A stretch of 64,000 bases of DNA from DASRBO01 sp035653595 (GCA_035653595.1 DASRBO010000001.1:13608-77607); one strand, 5' to 3'. Shown: positions 40,781-50,623, counted from the first letter of the stretch. The notes: generated by a model not told the origin, from the letters alone. Numbers and translations: made by a program.

Positions 40781-42424
40781 TCACCGGGCCGGGCTGGTGG
40801 CCCTGGCGATGGACCCCGACCACAGCACCGGGCCCTGACCGGGGCTGCGCTTGGCGGTATACATCGCCGCGTCCGCCCGGGCGACCACCTCCTCGGGCGG
40901 GGCCGAACCGGCCTCCGCCCAGGCGACCCCGACGCTGGCGCTCGAACGCCAGCGGTCGCCGGCCACGGTCAGGGCGGACACGGCCCCGTCCTGGATGCGG
41001 CGGGCCAGATCGATGAGGTCGTCGGGGGAGGCGACGTGGCGGCACACCACCACGAACTCATCGCCGCCGACCCGGCCGATCTCGTCGCCCCGGCGCACGG
41101 CATGGCGTAGGGCCTCGGCCAGCCGGGTGAGGGCGTCGTCGCCGGCGTCGTGGCCGAACGAGTCGTTGATCTGCTTGAAGTTGTCGAGATCGAGGAAGAC
41201 CACCCCGACCGGGCCGTCGCCGGCCATGGCCTCGGAGAGGGCCTCGAAGATCGAGCTCCGGTTGTGCAGGCCGGTGAGGGGATCGGTTGCCGCCTGGATC
41301 TTGAGATCGGTCACGTCCATGACACAGATCAGCGCCCCCAGGACCTGGCCCTCGTCGACCACCGGCCGCAGCGCCACCCGGCACATGCGACCCGGCGCCC
41401 CGGGCCCGGCCGGCAGGCGGATGTCCACATCGGCGTCCGAGCCCGACTCGAGGGCGGCCGTCACCGCCCGCTCGAGGACGCCGGCCTCCTCCGGTCCCAG
41501 GCACGTCCTGAGCGAGCCGACCGACTCCACCGTGTCGCTGGAGAGCAGCGAGCGGAAGCTGGCGTTGACGTAGCGGAAGGTCTGGTCGGGGGCCACCTCG
41601 GCCAGGCCGACCGGAACCGTCTCCGCCAGCCGGCGCAGCACCTGCTCGCTGTAGCGAAGGGCCTCGGTGGCGGCCATCTCCTCGGAGATGTCGATCATCT
41701 GGCAGATGACGTAGCGGCGGTCGGCCTCCTCGATCAGCTCGTTCGAGGTCTCCAGCCAGCGCCAGGTCCCGTCGAGGCAGCGATAGCGCAGGCGCACGGC
41801 GTGACGAGCCCCGCGGGCGATCATCTCCATCCAGTTGTCGATGGCACGGGCATGGTCGTCGGGATGGATGAAGTCCAGGGTCGGCCGGCCGACCATGTCC
41901 TCCCCGCTCCAACCGAGCAGGGCGGTGGTCGCCTCGTCTATGGCCCTGATGGTCGACACATCGTCCTTCTCGATGACGGCCAGCCGGGGCCGGCTCGGGA
42001 GCAGCTCCTCGGCCGGAACCGGCGCCGTCCCGGCCCCGGCGGCGGGCAGCACCAGGCGCAGCAAAACCCCGTAGGCGTCCCTGACGTCGGCGTAGTGCAG
42101 GCCGACCTCGCCGTCGCCCTCGGCCATCCGGACCCGGGTGACCGATATGCCGTGGCGGAGGGCGTCGTTGAAGGCGTTGACCACCTTGGTCGCCTCCTGC
42201 GGCGCCACGAGGGAGAGGAACGAGCGGTCGTCGATCACGTGGGTCTCCAGCAGAGGGACCGCCGCCGGCATCGGCACCGGCCGACCGTCCGCCCCGATGG
42301 AGGCCACCAGGGCATCGGGGTGCTGGCTCAGCCAGATGCCGAGGGCGTATACCGGAGACGCCGCATCGCGACCTTGCGGCTCCTCCCCCTGGTCGCCGGT
42401 GCTGCCCGGATCGCTGGTCGACAT
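40781..42424 (-). CDS. PAS-PAS-GGDEF diguanylate cyclase
   Basis: Cytoplasmic c-di-GMP synthase of 547 residues. An N-terminal PAS-like region (about 25-130), a typical PAS with PAC (about 155-265: TLDFIHPDDHARAI, WRWLETSNELI), a second PAS (about 275-375), then GGDEF (GGDEF at 453-457, with RxxD inhibitory motif RRGD ahead of it). No membrane helices, so it senses an internal signal. Monocistronic; the 196-base gap in front (42425-42620) shows nothing recognisable beyond weak promoter-like AT bases near 42510. Confidence 0.94.
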   Translation of the reverse strand: MSTSDPGSTGDQGEEPQGRDAASPVYALGIWLSQHPDALVASIGADGRPVPMPAAVPLLETHVIDDRSFLSLVAPQEATKVVNAFNDALRHGISVTRVRMAEGDGEVGLHYADVRDAYGVLLRLVLPAAGAGTAPVPAEELLPSRPRLAVIEKDDVSTIRAIDEATTALLGWSGEDMVGRPTLDFIHPDDHARAIDNWMEMIARGARHAVRLRYRCLDGTWRWLETSNELIEEADRRYVICQMIDISEEMAATEALRYSEQVLRRLAETVPVGLAEVAPDQTFRYVNASFRSLLSSDTVESVGSLRTCLGPEEAGVLERAVTAALESGSDADVDIRLPAGPGAPGRMCRVALRPVVDEGQVLGALICVMDVTDLKIQAATDPLTGLHNRSSIFEALSEAMAGDGPVGVVFLDLDNFKQINDSFGHDAGDDALTRLAEALRHAVRRGDEIGRVGGDEFVVVCRHVASPDDLIDLARRIQDGAVSALTVAGDRWRSSASVGVAWAEAGSAPPEEVVARADAAMYTAKRSPGQGPVLWSGSIARATSPAR

Positions 42425-42620
42425 CCTCGGCCCCCCTGGCCGGTCCGGCCCGCCTCGGCCGCCCTGTTCCGATTCCGGGTATCGGATGGCATCCGGAAGA
42501 TCTGCGCGTAAACCACTAGAAAACGTCCCGTTGTAGCCATACCGTCATGGCCCGCCCGGGCCATGGTGGGCGCCGGCGTCGGCCCGGGGCGGGAGTACGG
42601 GCGGGGTTGGCGGGCCGGGG

Positions 42621-43634
42621 CTAGCGGCGCCGCAGTCGGTCGGCCGGGCGGGACACCTCGTTGAGCCGGTGGACGACATCCTCGGACAGCCGCAGGTCGA
42701 TGCCGGGCAGGTTCTCCTCCAGCTGGGCCAGGGTCCGGGGGCCGATGATCACCGAGGTGACCCCCCGACGGCCGAGCAGCCAGGCCAGGCTCACCGCCGT
42801 GGTCGTCGTGCCCAGGTCGGCGGCGACCTTGGACACCTCGTCGAGGATGTCGAAGTTGCGCTCGGTGAGGGTGGCGGCCGCCCACGGGTTGGCCGGCCGG
42901 CCCTGACCCGCTTGCGCCGCCATCTGCATCCGCCGGCCCAACCGGGTGTCGCCGCCCGGATCCTCGCCCCGGCGGTACTTGCCGGTGAGGAAGCCACCGC
43001 CGAGGGGGCTGTAGACGATGGCCCCCAGCCCGTGACGGGTCGCCGCCGGCAGGACGTCGGCCTCGATGTCGCGGGCGATGAGCGAGTAGCGGGGCTGGAG
43101 GCTGGTGAACGGCGTCCCGTGGATCCGCTCGGCCGCCCACTGGGCCTCGACGATCTGGCTGCCGGTGAAGTTGGAGCAGCCTATGTAGCGGACCTTCCCC
43201 GAGCGGACGAAGCCGTCAAGAGTGGCCATCGTCTCCTCGATGGGTGTGTCGGGGTCGGGCTGGTGGCACTGGTAGAGGTCCACGTACTCCGTGCCCAGCC
43301 GGCGCAGGCTGGCCTCGAGGGCCCGGGTCAGGTGGACCCGCGACAGGCCGACGTCGTTGGGCCCGCGGCCCTGGGGGCCCCGACCCTTGGTGGCGATCAC
43401 CACCGAGTCGCGCCGGCCCTTGACCGCCCGCCCGACCACCTCCTCGGACTGGCCGCCGGTGTAGACGTTGGCGGTGTCGATGAAGTTGTAGCCGGCACCG
43501 AGGAACGCGTCGATGATCCGGCGGGCCTCCGTCTCGTCGCAGGGGGCGTCGGTGGTCCCGAAGTTCATGGCCCCAAGACAGGCCCGGCTTACCTTTAGGC
43601 CCGAGCGGCCCAGGCTGACGTACTCCATGCTCAT
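42621..43634 (-). CDS. Aldo/keto reductase
   Basis: NADPH-dependent carbonyl reductase, 337 residues. Catalytic Asp, Tyr and Lys lie in FIDTANVYTGGQSEEVVG and VVIATKG; the His in LYQCHQPDPDTPIEE completes the tetrad; the coenzyme-binding SVIIGPRTLAQLEENL is present. The sequence is of the YajO/general-stress-type branch. It is the last gene of a three-gene minus-strand operon; its ATG overlaps the stop of the flavoprotein-like gene. Confidence 0.94.
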   Translation of the reverse strand: MSMEYVSLGRSGLKVSRACLGAMNFGTTDAPCDETEARRIIDAFLGAGYNFIDTANVYTGGQSEEVVGRAVKGRRDSVVIATKGRGPQGRGPNDVGLSRVHLTRALEASLRRLGTEYVDLYQCHQPDPDTPIEETMATLDGFVRSGKVRYIGCSNFTGSQIVEAQWAAERIHGTPFTSLQPRYSLIARDIEADVLPAATRHGLGAIVYSPLGGGFLTGKYRRGEDPGGDTRLGRRMQMAAQAGQGRPANPWAAATLTERNFDILDEVSKVAADLGTTTTAVSLAWLLGRRGVTSVIIGPRTLAQLEENLPGIDLRLSEDVVHRLNEVSRPADRLRRR

Positions 43635-44446
43635 CCCTCCCCGGGGGCGCCGCTACCGGCGCCCCGCTCCATGAGAACCGGGCCGCTGGCGTCGCGGCCC
43701 TCCACCTTGTCGACATCCACCACGACCGCCACCCCGCGACGCTGGGCGTCGAGGTTCCGCTCCACCTCGGGCGAGTTGGCGTACACCTGGTCCCTCACCG
43801 CCGGGCTGTCGTCCACCCGGGCCCGGCCCTGGACCTGGTAGGAGGTCCGGCTGGCCGGGTCGCGGTAGAAGAACGAGACGTGCGGGTTGGCCGGAATGGC
43901 GGCCAGCAGGCCTCCCTCGGGGTTGCGCACCCACACCGCCATCCGGTCCGAGGAGAACACCTGGGTGCTTCCCCGGGGCGACATGTGCGGGCGACCCTCC
44001 GCATCGACGTAGGCCATCAGGATCGGTGTCCCGTTGGCCAGGGCGCCGTTGATCGCTCCTGCCATCGCCTCGGAGAAGCCGACCTCGGTGGCTATGGGCG
44101 GAGGAGCGGGGATGAGGGTGGTGTCGGCGGCCACGATCAGATCGGCGGCGTCGAAGCGCAGGTCGACCCGCAGGCCGCCCACCGGGGCCGAGGCCGGGAA
44201 CCGGCACGAGACCACCAGGGTGTCCCCGTCGCCGGCCGGCTCGGACCACTCCGCCTGGGCGATGAGGGGTGCCAGAGGCGAGGCCCCGAAGCCGGCCAGT
44301 ACGGCGTCGCGGCCCTCGCTGGCCCCCATCGGCGTGGTCGCCCTGATGTCGTCGTCGAGCACCACCGAAAGGCGTGACTTGGAATCCTCCGTCGGCGCCT
44401 TCAGGGCGTCGACCCACAGCTGCACGGCGGCCTTGCGGTCGGTCAT
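43631..44446 (-). CDS. NTF2-like domain fused to a pyridoxamine-phosphate-oxidase-type flavin-binding domain
   Basis: 271 residues in two parts. Residues 1-115: SnoaL/NTF2-like fold (RKAAVQLWVDALKA, LDDDIRATTPMG, GRDAVLAGFG). Residues 125-265: split-barrel PNPOx-like domain (PILMAYVDAEGRPHMSPRGSTQVFSSDRMAVWVRN, cited by RPHMSPRGSTQVFSSD; VSFFYRDPASRTSYQVQGRA), which binds FMN, F420 or heme in relatives. It overlaps the genes on both sides by four bases, so it is tightly linked to the esterase and aldo-keto reductase. The substrate is unknown. Confidence 0.82.
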   Translation of the reverse strand: MTDRKAAVQLWVDALKAPTEDSKSRLSVVLDDDIRATTPMGASEGRDAVLAGFGASPLAPLIAQAEWSEPAGDGDTLVVSCRFPASAPVGGLRVDLRFDAADLIVAADTTLIPAPPPIATEVGFSEAMAGAINGALANGTPILMAYVDAEGRPHMSPRGSTQVFSSDRMAVWVRNPEGGLLAAIPANPHVSFFYRDPASRTSYQVQGRARVDDSPAVRDQVYANSPEVERNLDAQRRGVAVVVDVDKVEGRDASGPVLMERGAGSGAPGEG

Positions 44447-45942
44447 CGGTTCCCCCAGAGATGTCGGACGGCATCGAACGGATCACGCTTCACCACGCAG
44501 TCGCCCCGGTCGAAGATCATGGTCGCCCGCTCGTCCAGCGAGTACGACGGCCACTTCGGCAGGCCGGGGTGGTTGGGATCGCCGTGGCGGGCGAATGACA
44601 GCCACGCCTCGCTCATGCGCTCGGCCAAAGTCGAACGGCTGGCGCTCGGCTGCATGACCGGGGGCCGGACGTTGTCGAAGACGAAGGCGATCTCGTAGCC
44701 GTGGGCCGCCCGCAGCGGGCCCGAGGCCCAGTCGAAGCGGTACATGAAGACCGGCTGGCGGCCGCCGGCGAGGCGGAGCTCGGCCAGCCTGGCGGTGCCG
44801 AAACCCATGAAGGCGTCGCTGCGGATGGCGATCAACAGGTCCAACAGGTCAGCGTCGGGGTAGGCGCCCCGGTAGCCGGCCACCAGCTCGTCGGCCCGCT
44901 CGCCGAAGCCGGACAGGCGCTGGCGCAGCCCCTCCTCGTCCAACTGGGACGGATCGGAGAGCACCGGGTCGGAGGCCAGGGCCATGGTGCCCTCGTCGCG
45001 GTTGCGCCCGATCAGCAGGGGGACGTCGATGGCGCTGCCTTCGGCCATGGCCTTGCCTGGGTGCTGGACCACGGATACGCCGTCCAGCACCGGGGCGAAG
45101 CCGCCCATGACCCCACCCCCGTCGCCGCCCGGGCGCGGCGCGGCCTTGCGCTGGGCGGCTAGCAGATCCTCGACGGGCAGGTCCCGCAGGCGTTCCAGCG
45201 CCGAGCTGTCGCCGGGGATCCCGAGCGCGTCGAGGAGCCGTTCGGTCTGGGCGGCCGCCTGCTCGGGGCCCTGTACCCGCAGGCTGGGCCCGCTCTGGAT
45301 GACGGCCCGGTGGAACAGGCCCCGGGCGGCCGGCATCACGTGCAGGACGCTGACCTTGGCCCCTCCGCCCGACTCGCCGAAGACGGTCACGTTGGCCGGG
45401 TCGCCGCCGAAGGCGGCGATGTTGTCCTGCACCCACTCGAGGGATGCCACCAGATCGAGCATGCCGGCGTTGCCCGAGGTGGCGTAGTCGTCGCCGCCCA
45501 CCACGGCCAGGTGCAGGTAGCCCAGCACCCCGAGGCGGTGGTTGACCGTGACGACCACCACGTCGCCCCGCCGGGCCAGGGCGGTGCCGTCATAGAGCGG
45601 CCAGGAGCCCGACCCGATGGCGTAGCCCCCGCCGTGGTACCAGACCATGACCGGCCGCCGCCGATCGTCCGGGGCCGGCGTCCACACGTTGAGGACCAGG
45701 CAGTCCTCCGCGCTGGCCGTCTCCTGCGACCACCCGGCCGGCCGCTCGGCCGGCTGGGGGCAGGAGGGCCCGTATTCCTCGGCCGGGCGCACGCCCACCC
45801 ACGGCTCGACGGCCTGGGGCGGCAGCCACCGCCGCTGCCCCGTCGGCGGGGCGGCGTAGGGAATGCCCTTGAACACCGACACGCCCTGCTCACGCCGCCC
45901 GGCGATGCGTCCGCCGCTTACCTCGAGGACCACCTCGTCCAA
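44443..45942 (-). CDS. Type B carboxylesterase
   Basis: Serine esterase, 499 residues, para-nitrobenzyl-esterase-like. Nucleophile Ser191 in TVFGESGGGAKV, Glu in IGRNRDEGTMA, His in LRAAHGYEIAFVFDN, and the oxyanion strand MVWYHGGGYAIG. SAEDCLVLNVWTP is the family signature. A TTG start follows a GAGGG site. First gene of the operon; the upstream 145-base region is shared with the divergent marR gene. Confidence 0.94.
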   Translation of the reverse strand: MDEVVLEVSGGRIAGRREQGVSVFKGIPYAAPPTGQRRWLPPQAVEPWVGVRPAEEYGPSCPQPAERPAGWSQETASAEDCLVLNVWTPAPDDRRRPVMVWYHGGGYAIGSGSWPLYDGTALARRGDVVVVTVNHRLGVLGYLHLAVVGGDDYATSGNAGMLDLVASLEWVQDNIAAFGGDPANVTVFGESGGGAKVSVLHVMPAARGLFHRAVIQSGPSLRVQGPEQAAAQTERLLDALGIPGDSSALERLRDLPVEDLLAAQRKAAPRPGGDGGGVMGGFAPVLDGVSVVQHPGKAMAEGSAIDVPLLIGRNRDEGTMALASDPVLSDPSQLDEEGLRQRLSGFGERADELVAGYRGAYPDADLLDLLIAIRSDAFMGFGTARLAELRLAGGRQPVFMYRFDWASGPLRAAHGYEIAFVFDNVRPPVMQPSASRSTLAERMSEAWLSFARHGDPNHPGLPKWPSYSLDERATMIFDRGDCVVKRDPFDAVRHLWGNR

Positions 45943-45983
45943 CCCTCAACGCCCCCCAACTCCAGGGACCGCACGTCCCAATT

Positions 45984-46001
45984 GGTAGAGAGTCTAACTA
46001 T
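45984..46001. promoter_or_regulatory. Candidate MarR operator between the esterase operon and marR
   Basis: GGTAGAGAGTCTAACTAT contains the small palindrome TAGAGAGTCTA and ends in CTAACTAT (45994-46001). The same CTAACTAT octamer, again preceded by GAGT, occurs at 50624-50631 in front of the acyl-CoA dehydrogenase gene that follows the marR-exporter operon. Confidence 0.4.
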
Positions 46002-46087
46002 CGCGGCGGCGGCGGGCCCGGCGCCGAGCCGCCCTCCTCGGCCCCCGGGGCAGGAATACCTCTGTAGTAGAGCTAAGTTTCTCCCCC

Positions 46088-46660
46088 ATGCCAGTCGCCA
46101 CCGCCTCGCCCCGCAGCCGCCGGGCCCCTGCCGCAGGGCCGCCCACCCCGGGGACCGACCTGTCCACCGAGCTCAGCCGGACGCTCAGCAGGCTGCATCG
46201 GACCCTGCGCCGCCGGGTGAACCAGGCCATGGCCGGCGACGGCCTGTCCGACGCCATGGTCGACCTCCTTCGCCTGGCCCTGGTCCGACCGGGCCTGCGG
46301 GTGGGTGAGGCCGCCGCCGAGCTCAGCCTGGCCCCCAACTCGGTCAGCACCATGGTCAGCCGCCTGGTGGAGGCGGGCCTGCTGGAGAGAGGAACGGCCG
46401 TGGGCGACCGCCGGGGCGCCGCCCTGGCCATCAGCCCGGCCGGCCGCTCCCTGCTGGCGGCCCGCAGGGACAGCCGGCGGGCCAGCCTCGCCGCCGGGCT
46501 GGGCGCTCTCGAGCCCGACGATCAGGCCGCCGTGGCCCAGGCCCTGCCCGCCCTGGCTCGGCTGGTGGGCGCCCTGGGCGGGCCCCGGCCCGACCGCCGG
46601 CGGGATCCGGCCGAGCCACCGTCGCCGACCGCAGCGTCGGAGGGGGGCCGCAGGCCATGA
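46088..46660 (+). CDS. MarR-family transcriptional regulator
   Basis: 190 residues. Winged helix-turn-helix about residues 55-120 (GLRVGEAAAELSLAPNSVSTMVSRLVEAGLLERG, key part APNSVSTMVSRL; wing VGDRRGAALAISPAG). Pro/Ala/Arg-rich extensions at both ends are longer than usual. Its stop overlaps the exporter ATG, so it probably represses this operon and releases it on binding the exported compound or a related ligand. Confidence 0.92.
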   Translation: MPVATASPRSRRAPAAGPPTPGTDLSTELSRTLSRLHRTLRRRVNQAMAGDGLSDAMVDLLRLALVRPGLRVGEAAAELSLAPNSVSTMVSRLVEAGLLERGTAVGDRRGAALAISPAGRSLLAARRDSRRASLAAGLGALEPDDQAAVAQALPALARLVGALGGPRPDRRRDPAEPPSPTAASEGGRRP

Positions 46661-49600
46661 CCAGCACCGTCGATCGGACCGACCAGCCAGCGCGGCGCCG
46701 CGCTTCCGGATCCACCACCCCGCCCCCCCAGCCTCTCTCCCGCCCCCGTGGCCCCGAGGCCGGCGGCTGGCTGCGAAGGATGTGGCCGCTGTGGTGGGCC
46801 CATCGCAGCACCATCGGCCTGGCCCTGGCGATGTCGGTGCTGGCGGCTGCCACCCAGCAGGTGGTCCCCCTCTTCCAGCGCTACGCCGTCGACCACGACA
46901 TCATCGGCCACCGCGGCTCGATCACCCCGGTGATCGTGATCATGGCGGCGCTGTTCCTGGTCCGCTACGCATCCGGCTCGGTCAGGCGCTTCACCTCGGG
47001 GCGCATCAGCTGGGACATCGACTACGACCTGCGCAACACGGTGTTCGCCCACCTCCAGGGACTCGACTTCGCCAGCCACGACAAGCTCCAGACCGGCCAG
47101 CTGGTCTCCCGCACCAACTCGGACCTGCAGCTGATCCGCATGCTGCTCACCCAGCTGCCCCTCATGCTGTCCAACCTGCTGTCGCTGGCCATCGCCGTGG
47201 TCATCATGCTGCTGCTCTCACCGCTGCTCACCGCCGTGGTACTGCCGGTGATACCGGTTCTGTTCCTCCTGAGCTACCGCATGCGCCGGGTCGTGTACCC
47301 CTCCCAGTGGGAGGCCCAGGCCCGCATGGCGGAAATGGTCGGGGTGGTCGACGACGCCGTCAGCGGGGTGCGGGTGGTCAAGGCGTTCGGACAGGAGCGT
47401 CGCCAGCTCGGCCGCCTGGTCGACCACCTCGGCCGGCTGTACGGGTCACGCATGCGCAACCTCCGCATGCGGGCCCAGCGGACCTCCACGCTGCAGACCG
47501 TTCCCGCCTTCGCCTTCATGGCCGTTCTCACCCTGGGCGGGTGGCTGGCCATCCACGGGCACGTGACGATCGGCACCCTGCTGGCCTTCTTCACCTACCT
47601 CACCCAGATGACCGCCCCCGCCCGACAGATGGCCGGCATGCTGGTCGCCGCCCAGCAGGCCCGGGCCGGCGCCGAGCGCGTGCTCGAGCTGCTGGACTCC
47701 CTTCCCGACGTGGCCGAGAAGACCGACGCGACCGCGCTCCCGCCCGTCAGCGGCGACATCGTCTTCGAGGACGTCTCGTTCGGCTACCTGCGCTCGGAGC
47801 CGGTGCTGGACGGCTTCAGCCTGCACGTGGCGCCGGGCGAGACGGTGGCCCTGGTCGGGACCTCCGGCTCGGGCAAGTCGACCATCGGCCTGCTCCTCCC
47901 CCGCTTCTACGACGTCCAGGAGGGACGGGTGACCGTCGACGGCACCGACGTGAGGGACCTCACCTTCGACTCCCTGCGGCGCCAGATCGGCGTCGTCTTC
48001 GAGGACGCATTCCTCTTCTCCGACACGGTTCGCAACAACATCGCCTACGGACGGCCGGACGCCTCCGACGCCGACATCGAGGCGGCCGCCCGGGCGGCCG
48101 AGGCCCACGAGTTCATCTGCGCCCTGCCCCAGGGCTACGACACGGTGGTCGGCGAGCGCGGCCTTCTCCTGTCGGGCGGCCAGCGCCAGCGCATCACCCT
48201 GGCCCGCGCCCTCATCACCGATCCCCGCATCCTCCTGCTCGACGACGCCACCTCGTCGGTGGACAGCCGGGTGGAGGAGGAGATCCACGCCACCCTCGAG
48301 CGCCTGATGGTGGGCCGCACGACGATCCTCGTCGCCCACCGCCGCTCCAGCCTCCGCCTGGCCAGCCGCATCGTCGTGCTCGACCGGGGCCGGGTGGTCG
48401 ACTCCGGCAGCCACGAGGACCTGCTGGCCCGGTGCCCGCTGTACCGCGAGCTGCTGGGCGGCCCCGACGAGGGCATCGACAATGACGGGGAGCCCCTGGC
48501 CCTGGCGGCCACCCAGGCGACCCGGTCGGCCTGGCAGGCCCCGGACGGCGGCACCGGCAACGGGGTGCTGTCAGGGGCCGCCGCCAACGGCGCCGGCCGC
48601 CCCTCGCTGGTCGGCGCCGGCCGGGGGGCCGGCATGGGCATGGGCATGGGGGCCGGCATGGGCGGGGGCATGCCCGTGGCCGTCACCGGTCCTCCCGATG
48701 AGGAGCTGGCCGCCCGGATCGAGGCCCTGCCGCCGATACGCGACGTCGCCGACGTCAGTCTCGAGCGCGAGACGGCGCCTCAGCGGGAGGCCTTCAGCTT
48801 CTTCCGCTGGCTGCGGCCCTTCGTTCCCCAGCTGCTGGTCGGCGTGGGCCTGGTGATCCTCGACGCCCTGCTGACCCTGGCCGGCCCCCGGGTGACGGGC
48901 TACGCCGTGGACCACGCCGTCACCAGGCACACCGCCACGGTGCTGTGGGTCCTGGCCGGCGTCTACCTAGCGGTCACCCTCCTCGACTGGTGGGACATGT
49001 GGGCCGAGAACATATGGACCGGGCGGACCTCGGAGCGCCTGCTGTACTCGATGCGGGCCCGCATCTTCGCCCACCTCCAGCGCCTCGGCCTCGACTACTA
49101 CGACCGCGAGATGACCGGGCGCGTCCTCACCCGGATGACCTCCGACGTCGACACCTTGTCGACGCTGGTCCAGTCGGGACTGATCAACGCCCTGGTCAAC
49201 GCGGTCAGCCTCCTGGGGGTGGCCGTGCTGATGGTGAGCATGAACGCCCGCCTGGCGCTGTACGTGCTACTGGTGGTCCCGCCGCTGGCCGCGGCCACGG
49301 TCTGGTACCGGATCCACTCCACCCGGGCCTATGACCGCCAGCGGGACCGGATCGCGGCGGTGAACGCCGACCTGCAGGAGAACATCTCCGGCGTCCGGGT
49401 GACCCAGGCCTTCCGGCGCGAGGCCCGCAACACCGACAACTTCCTCGGCCTGACGAGGGGCTACCGCGACGCCGGCCTGCGGGCCCAGTACCTCCAGGCG
49501 TTGTACTTCCCCTTCGCCGAGCTGGTGGGCAACCTGGCCGTTCTCATCGTCCTGGCCGAGGGCAGCCACCTCATCCACCTTGGCCTGCTCACTACCGGGG

Positions 49601-50577
49601 GGCTGATCGCCTTCCTGCTCTACCTCACCCAGCTGTTCGCCCCGGTCCAGCAGCTGTCCCAGGTGTTCGACAGCTATCAGCAGGCCTCCGCCGGGGTGCG
49701 CAAGATCGCCGGGGTGCTCAACCACCCGCTGTCGACACCGGTCCCCGACGACGCCCCCCGGCCGGACCGGCTCAGCGGCTCCATCCGATTCGAGGGCGTC
49801 CGCTTCGCCTACCCGGGCACCACCCGCGAGGCCCTGTCCGGAGTGGACCTCGACATCGCCCCGGGCGAGACGCTGGCCCTGGTCGGCGAGACGGGGGCGG
49901 GCAAGTCGACGGTGGTGAAGCTCATCGCCCGCTTCTACGACCCGACCGCCGGGCGGGTCCTGGTGGACGGGGCGCCCCTCACCGGTCTCGATCTGGAGTC
50001 CTACCGCCAGCAGCTCGGTTACGTGCCTCAGGAGCCGTTCCTGTTCGCCGGCACGATCCGCGACAACATCGCCTTCGGGCGTCCGGACGCCAGCGACGCC
50101 GAGGTGGAGGCGGCCGCCCGGGCGGTGGGGGCGCATGACTTCATCGTCGCCGCCGGTGGCTACCTCAAGGTGCTGACCGAGCGGGGGCGGTCCCTGTCGA
50201 TCGGTCAGCGCCAGCTGATCTGTCTGGCCCGGGCCCTCATCGTCGATCCCGCCATCCTGCTGCTCGACGAGGCCACCTCCAACCTCGACCTGGCAACCGA
50301 GGCTCGGGTCAGCCGGGCCATGGGCGTGGTGTCGCGGGGGCGCACCACCGTGCTGATCGCCCACCGCCTGCAGACCGCCGCCCGGGCCGACCGGATCGTG
50401 GTCATCGACCACGGCCAGGTGGCCGAGGAGGGCAGCCATGCCGAGCTGGTGGCCAGCGGCGGCGCCTACGCCGCCATGTGGGCCGCCTTCGAGATGGACG
50501 CCGGGGGCGGTGAGGGTCCCGAGCTCCAGGGCTCTGGAGCCGGTGCCACGGCCGCAGCGGCGGTACCTGAGCGGTAG
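46657..50577 (+). CDS. Single-chain ABC exporter with two TMD-NBD halves
   Basis: 1306 residues: TMD1, NBD1, Gly/Met-rich linker (about 650-680), TMD2, NBD2. Such exporters are usually two separate genes in bacteria. NBD1 has Walker A GTSGSGKST and LLSGGQRQR, but Asp530 replaces the catalytic Glu (LLLDDATSS) and Glu449 replaces the Q-loop Gln. NBD2 has Walker A GETGAGKST and catalytic Glu1205 (LLLDEATSN), but the signature is LSIGQ (1180-1184). Site 1 (NBD1 Walker motifs with the NBD2 signature) is therefore degenerate and site 2 canonical, as in TM287/288-type exporters. Coupled to marR; probable multidrug or lipid exporter. Confidence 0.95.
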   Translation: MTSTVDRTDQPARRRASGSTTPPPQPLSRPRGPEAGGWLRRMWPLWWAHRSTIGLALAMSVLAAATQQVVPLFQRYAVDHDIIGHRGSITPVIVIMAALFLVRYASGSVRRFTSGRISWDIDYDLRNTVFAHLQGLDFASHDKLQTGQLVSRTNSDLQLIRMLLTQLPLMLSNLLSLAIAVVIMLLLSPLLTAVVLPVIPVLFLLSYRMRRVVYPSQWEAQARMAEMVGVVDDAVSGVRVVKAFGQERRQLGRLVDHLGRLYGSRMRNLRMRAQRTSTLQTVPAFAFMAVLTLGGWLAIHGHVTIGTLLAFFTYLTQMTAPARQMAGMLVAAQQARAGAERVLELLDSLPDVAEKTDATALPPVSGDIVFEDVSFGYLRSEPVLDGFSLHVAPGETVALVGTSGSGKSTIGLLLPRFYDVQEGRVTVDGTDVRDLTFDSLRRQIGVVFEDAFLFSDTVRNNIAYGRPDASDADIEAAARAAEAHEFICALPQGYDTVVGERGLLLSGGQRQRITLARALITDPRILLLDDATSSVDSRVEEEIHATLERLMVGRTTILVAHRRSSLRLASRIVVLDRGRVVDSGSHEDLLARCPLYRELLGGPDEGIDNDGEPLALAATQATRSAWQAPDGGTGNGVLSGAAANGAGRPSLVGAGRGAGMGMGMGAGMGGGMPVAVTGPPDEELAARIEALPPIRDVADVSLERETAPQREAFSFFRWLRPFVPQLLVGVGLVILDALLTLAGPRVTGYAVDHAVTRHTATVLWVLAGVYLAVTLLDWWDMWAENIWTGRTSERLLYSMRARIFAHLQRLGLDYYDREMTGRVLTRMTSDVDTLSTLVQSGLINALVNAVSLLGVAVLMVSMNARLALYVLLVVPPLAAATVWYRIHSTRAYDRQRDRIAAVNADLQENISGVRVTQAFRREARNTDNFLGLTRGYRDAGLRAQYLQALYFPFAELVGNLAVLIVLAEGSHLIHLGLLTTGGLIAFLLYLTQLFAPVQQLSQVFDSYQQASAGVRKIAGVLNHPLSTPVPDDAPRPDRLSGSIRFEGVRFAYPGTTREALSGVDLDIAPGETLALVGETGAGKSTVVKLIARFYDPTAGRVLVDGAPLTGLDLESYRQQLGYVPQEPFLFAGTIRDNIAFGRPDASDAEVEAAARAVGAHDFIVAAGGYLKVLTERGRSLSIGQRQLICLARALIVDPAILLLDEATSNLDLATEARVSRAMGVVSRGRTTVLIAHRLQTAARADRIVVIDHGQVAEEGSHAELVASGGAYAAMWAAFEMDAGGGEGPELQGSGAGATAAAAVPER

Positions 50578-50623
50578 CCGGGCGGTGTAGCCCGACTCCA
50601 GCCTGGCTGGACTCTTCGAGTAC

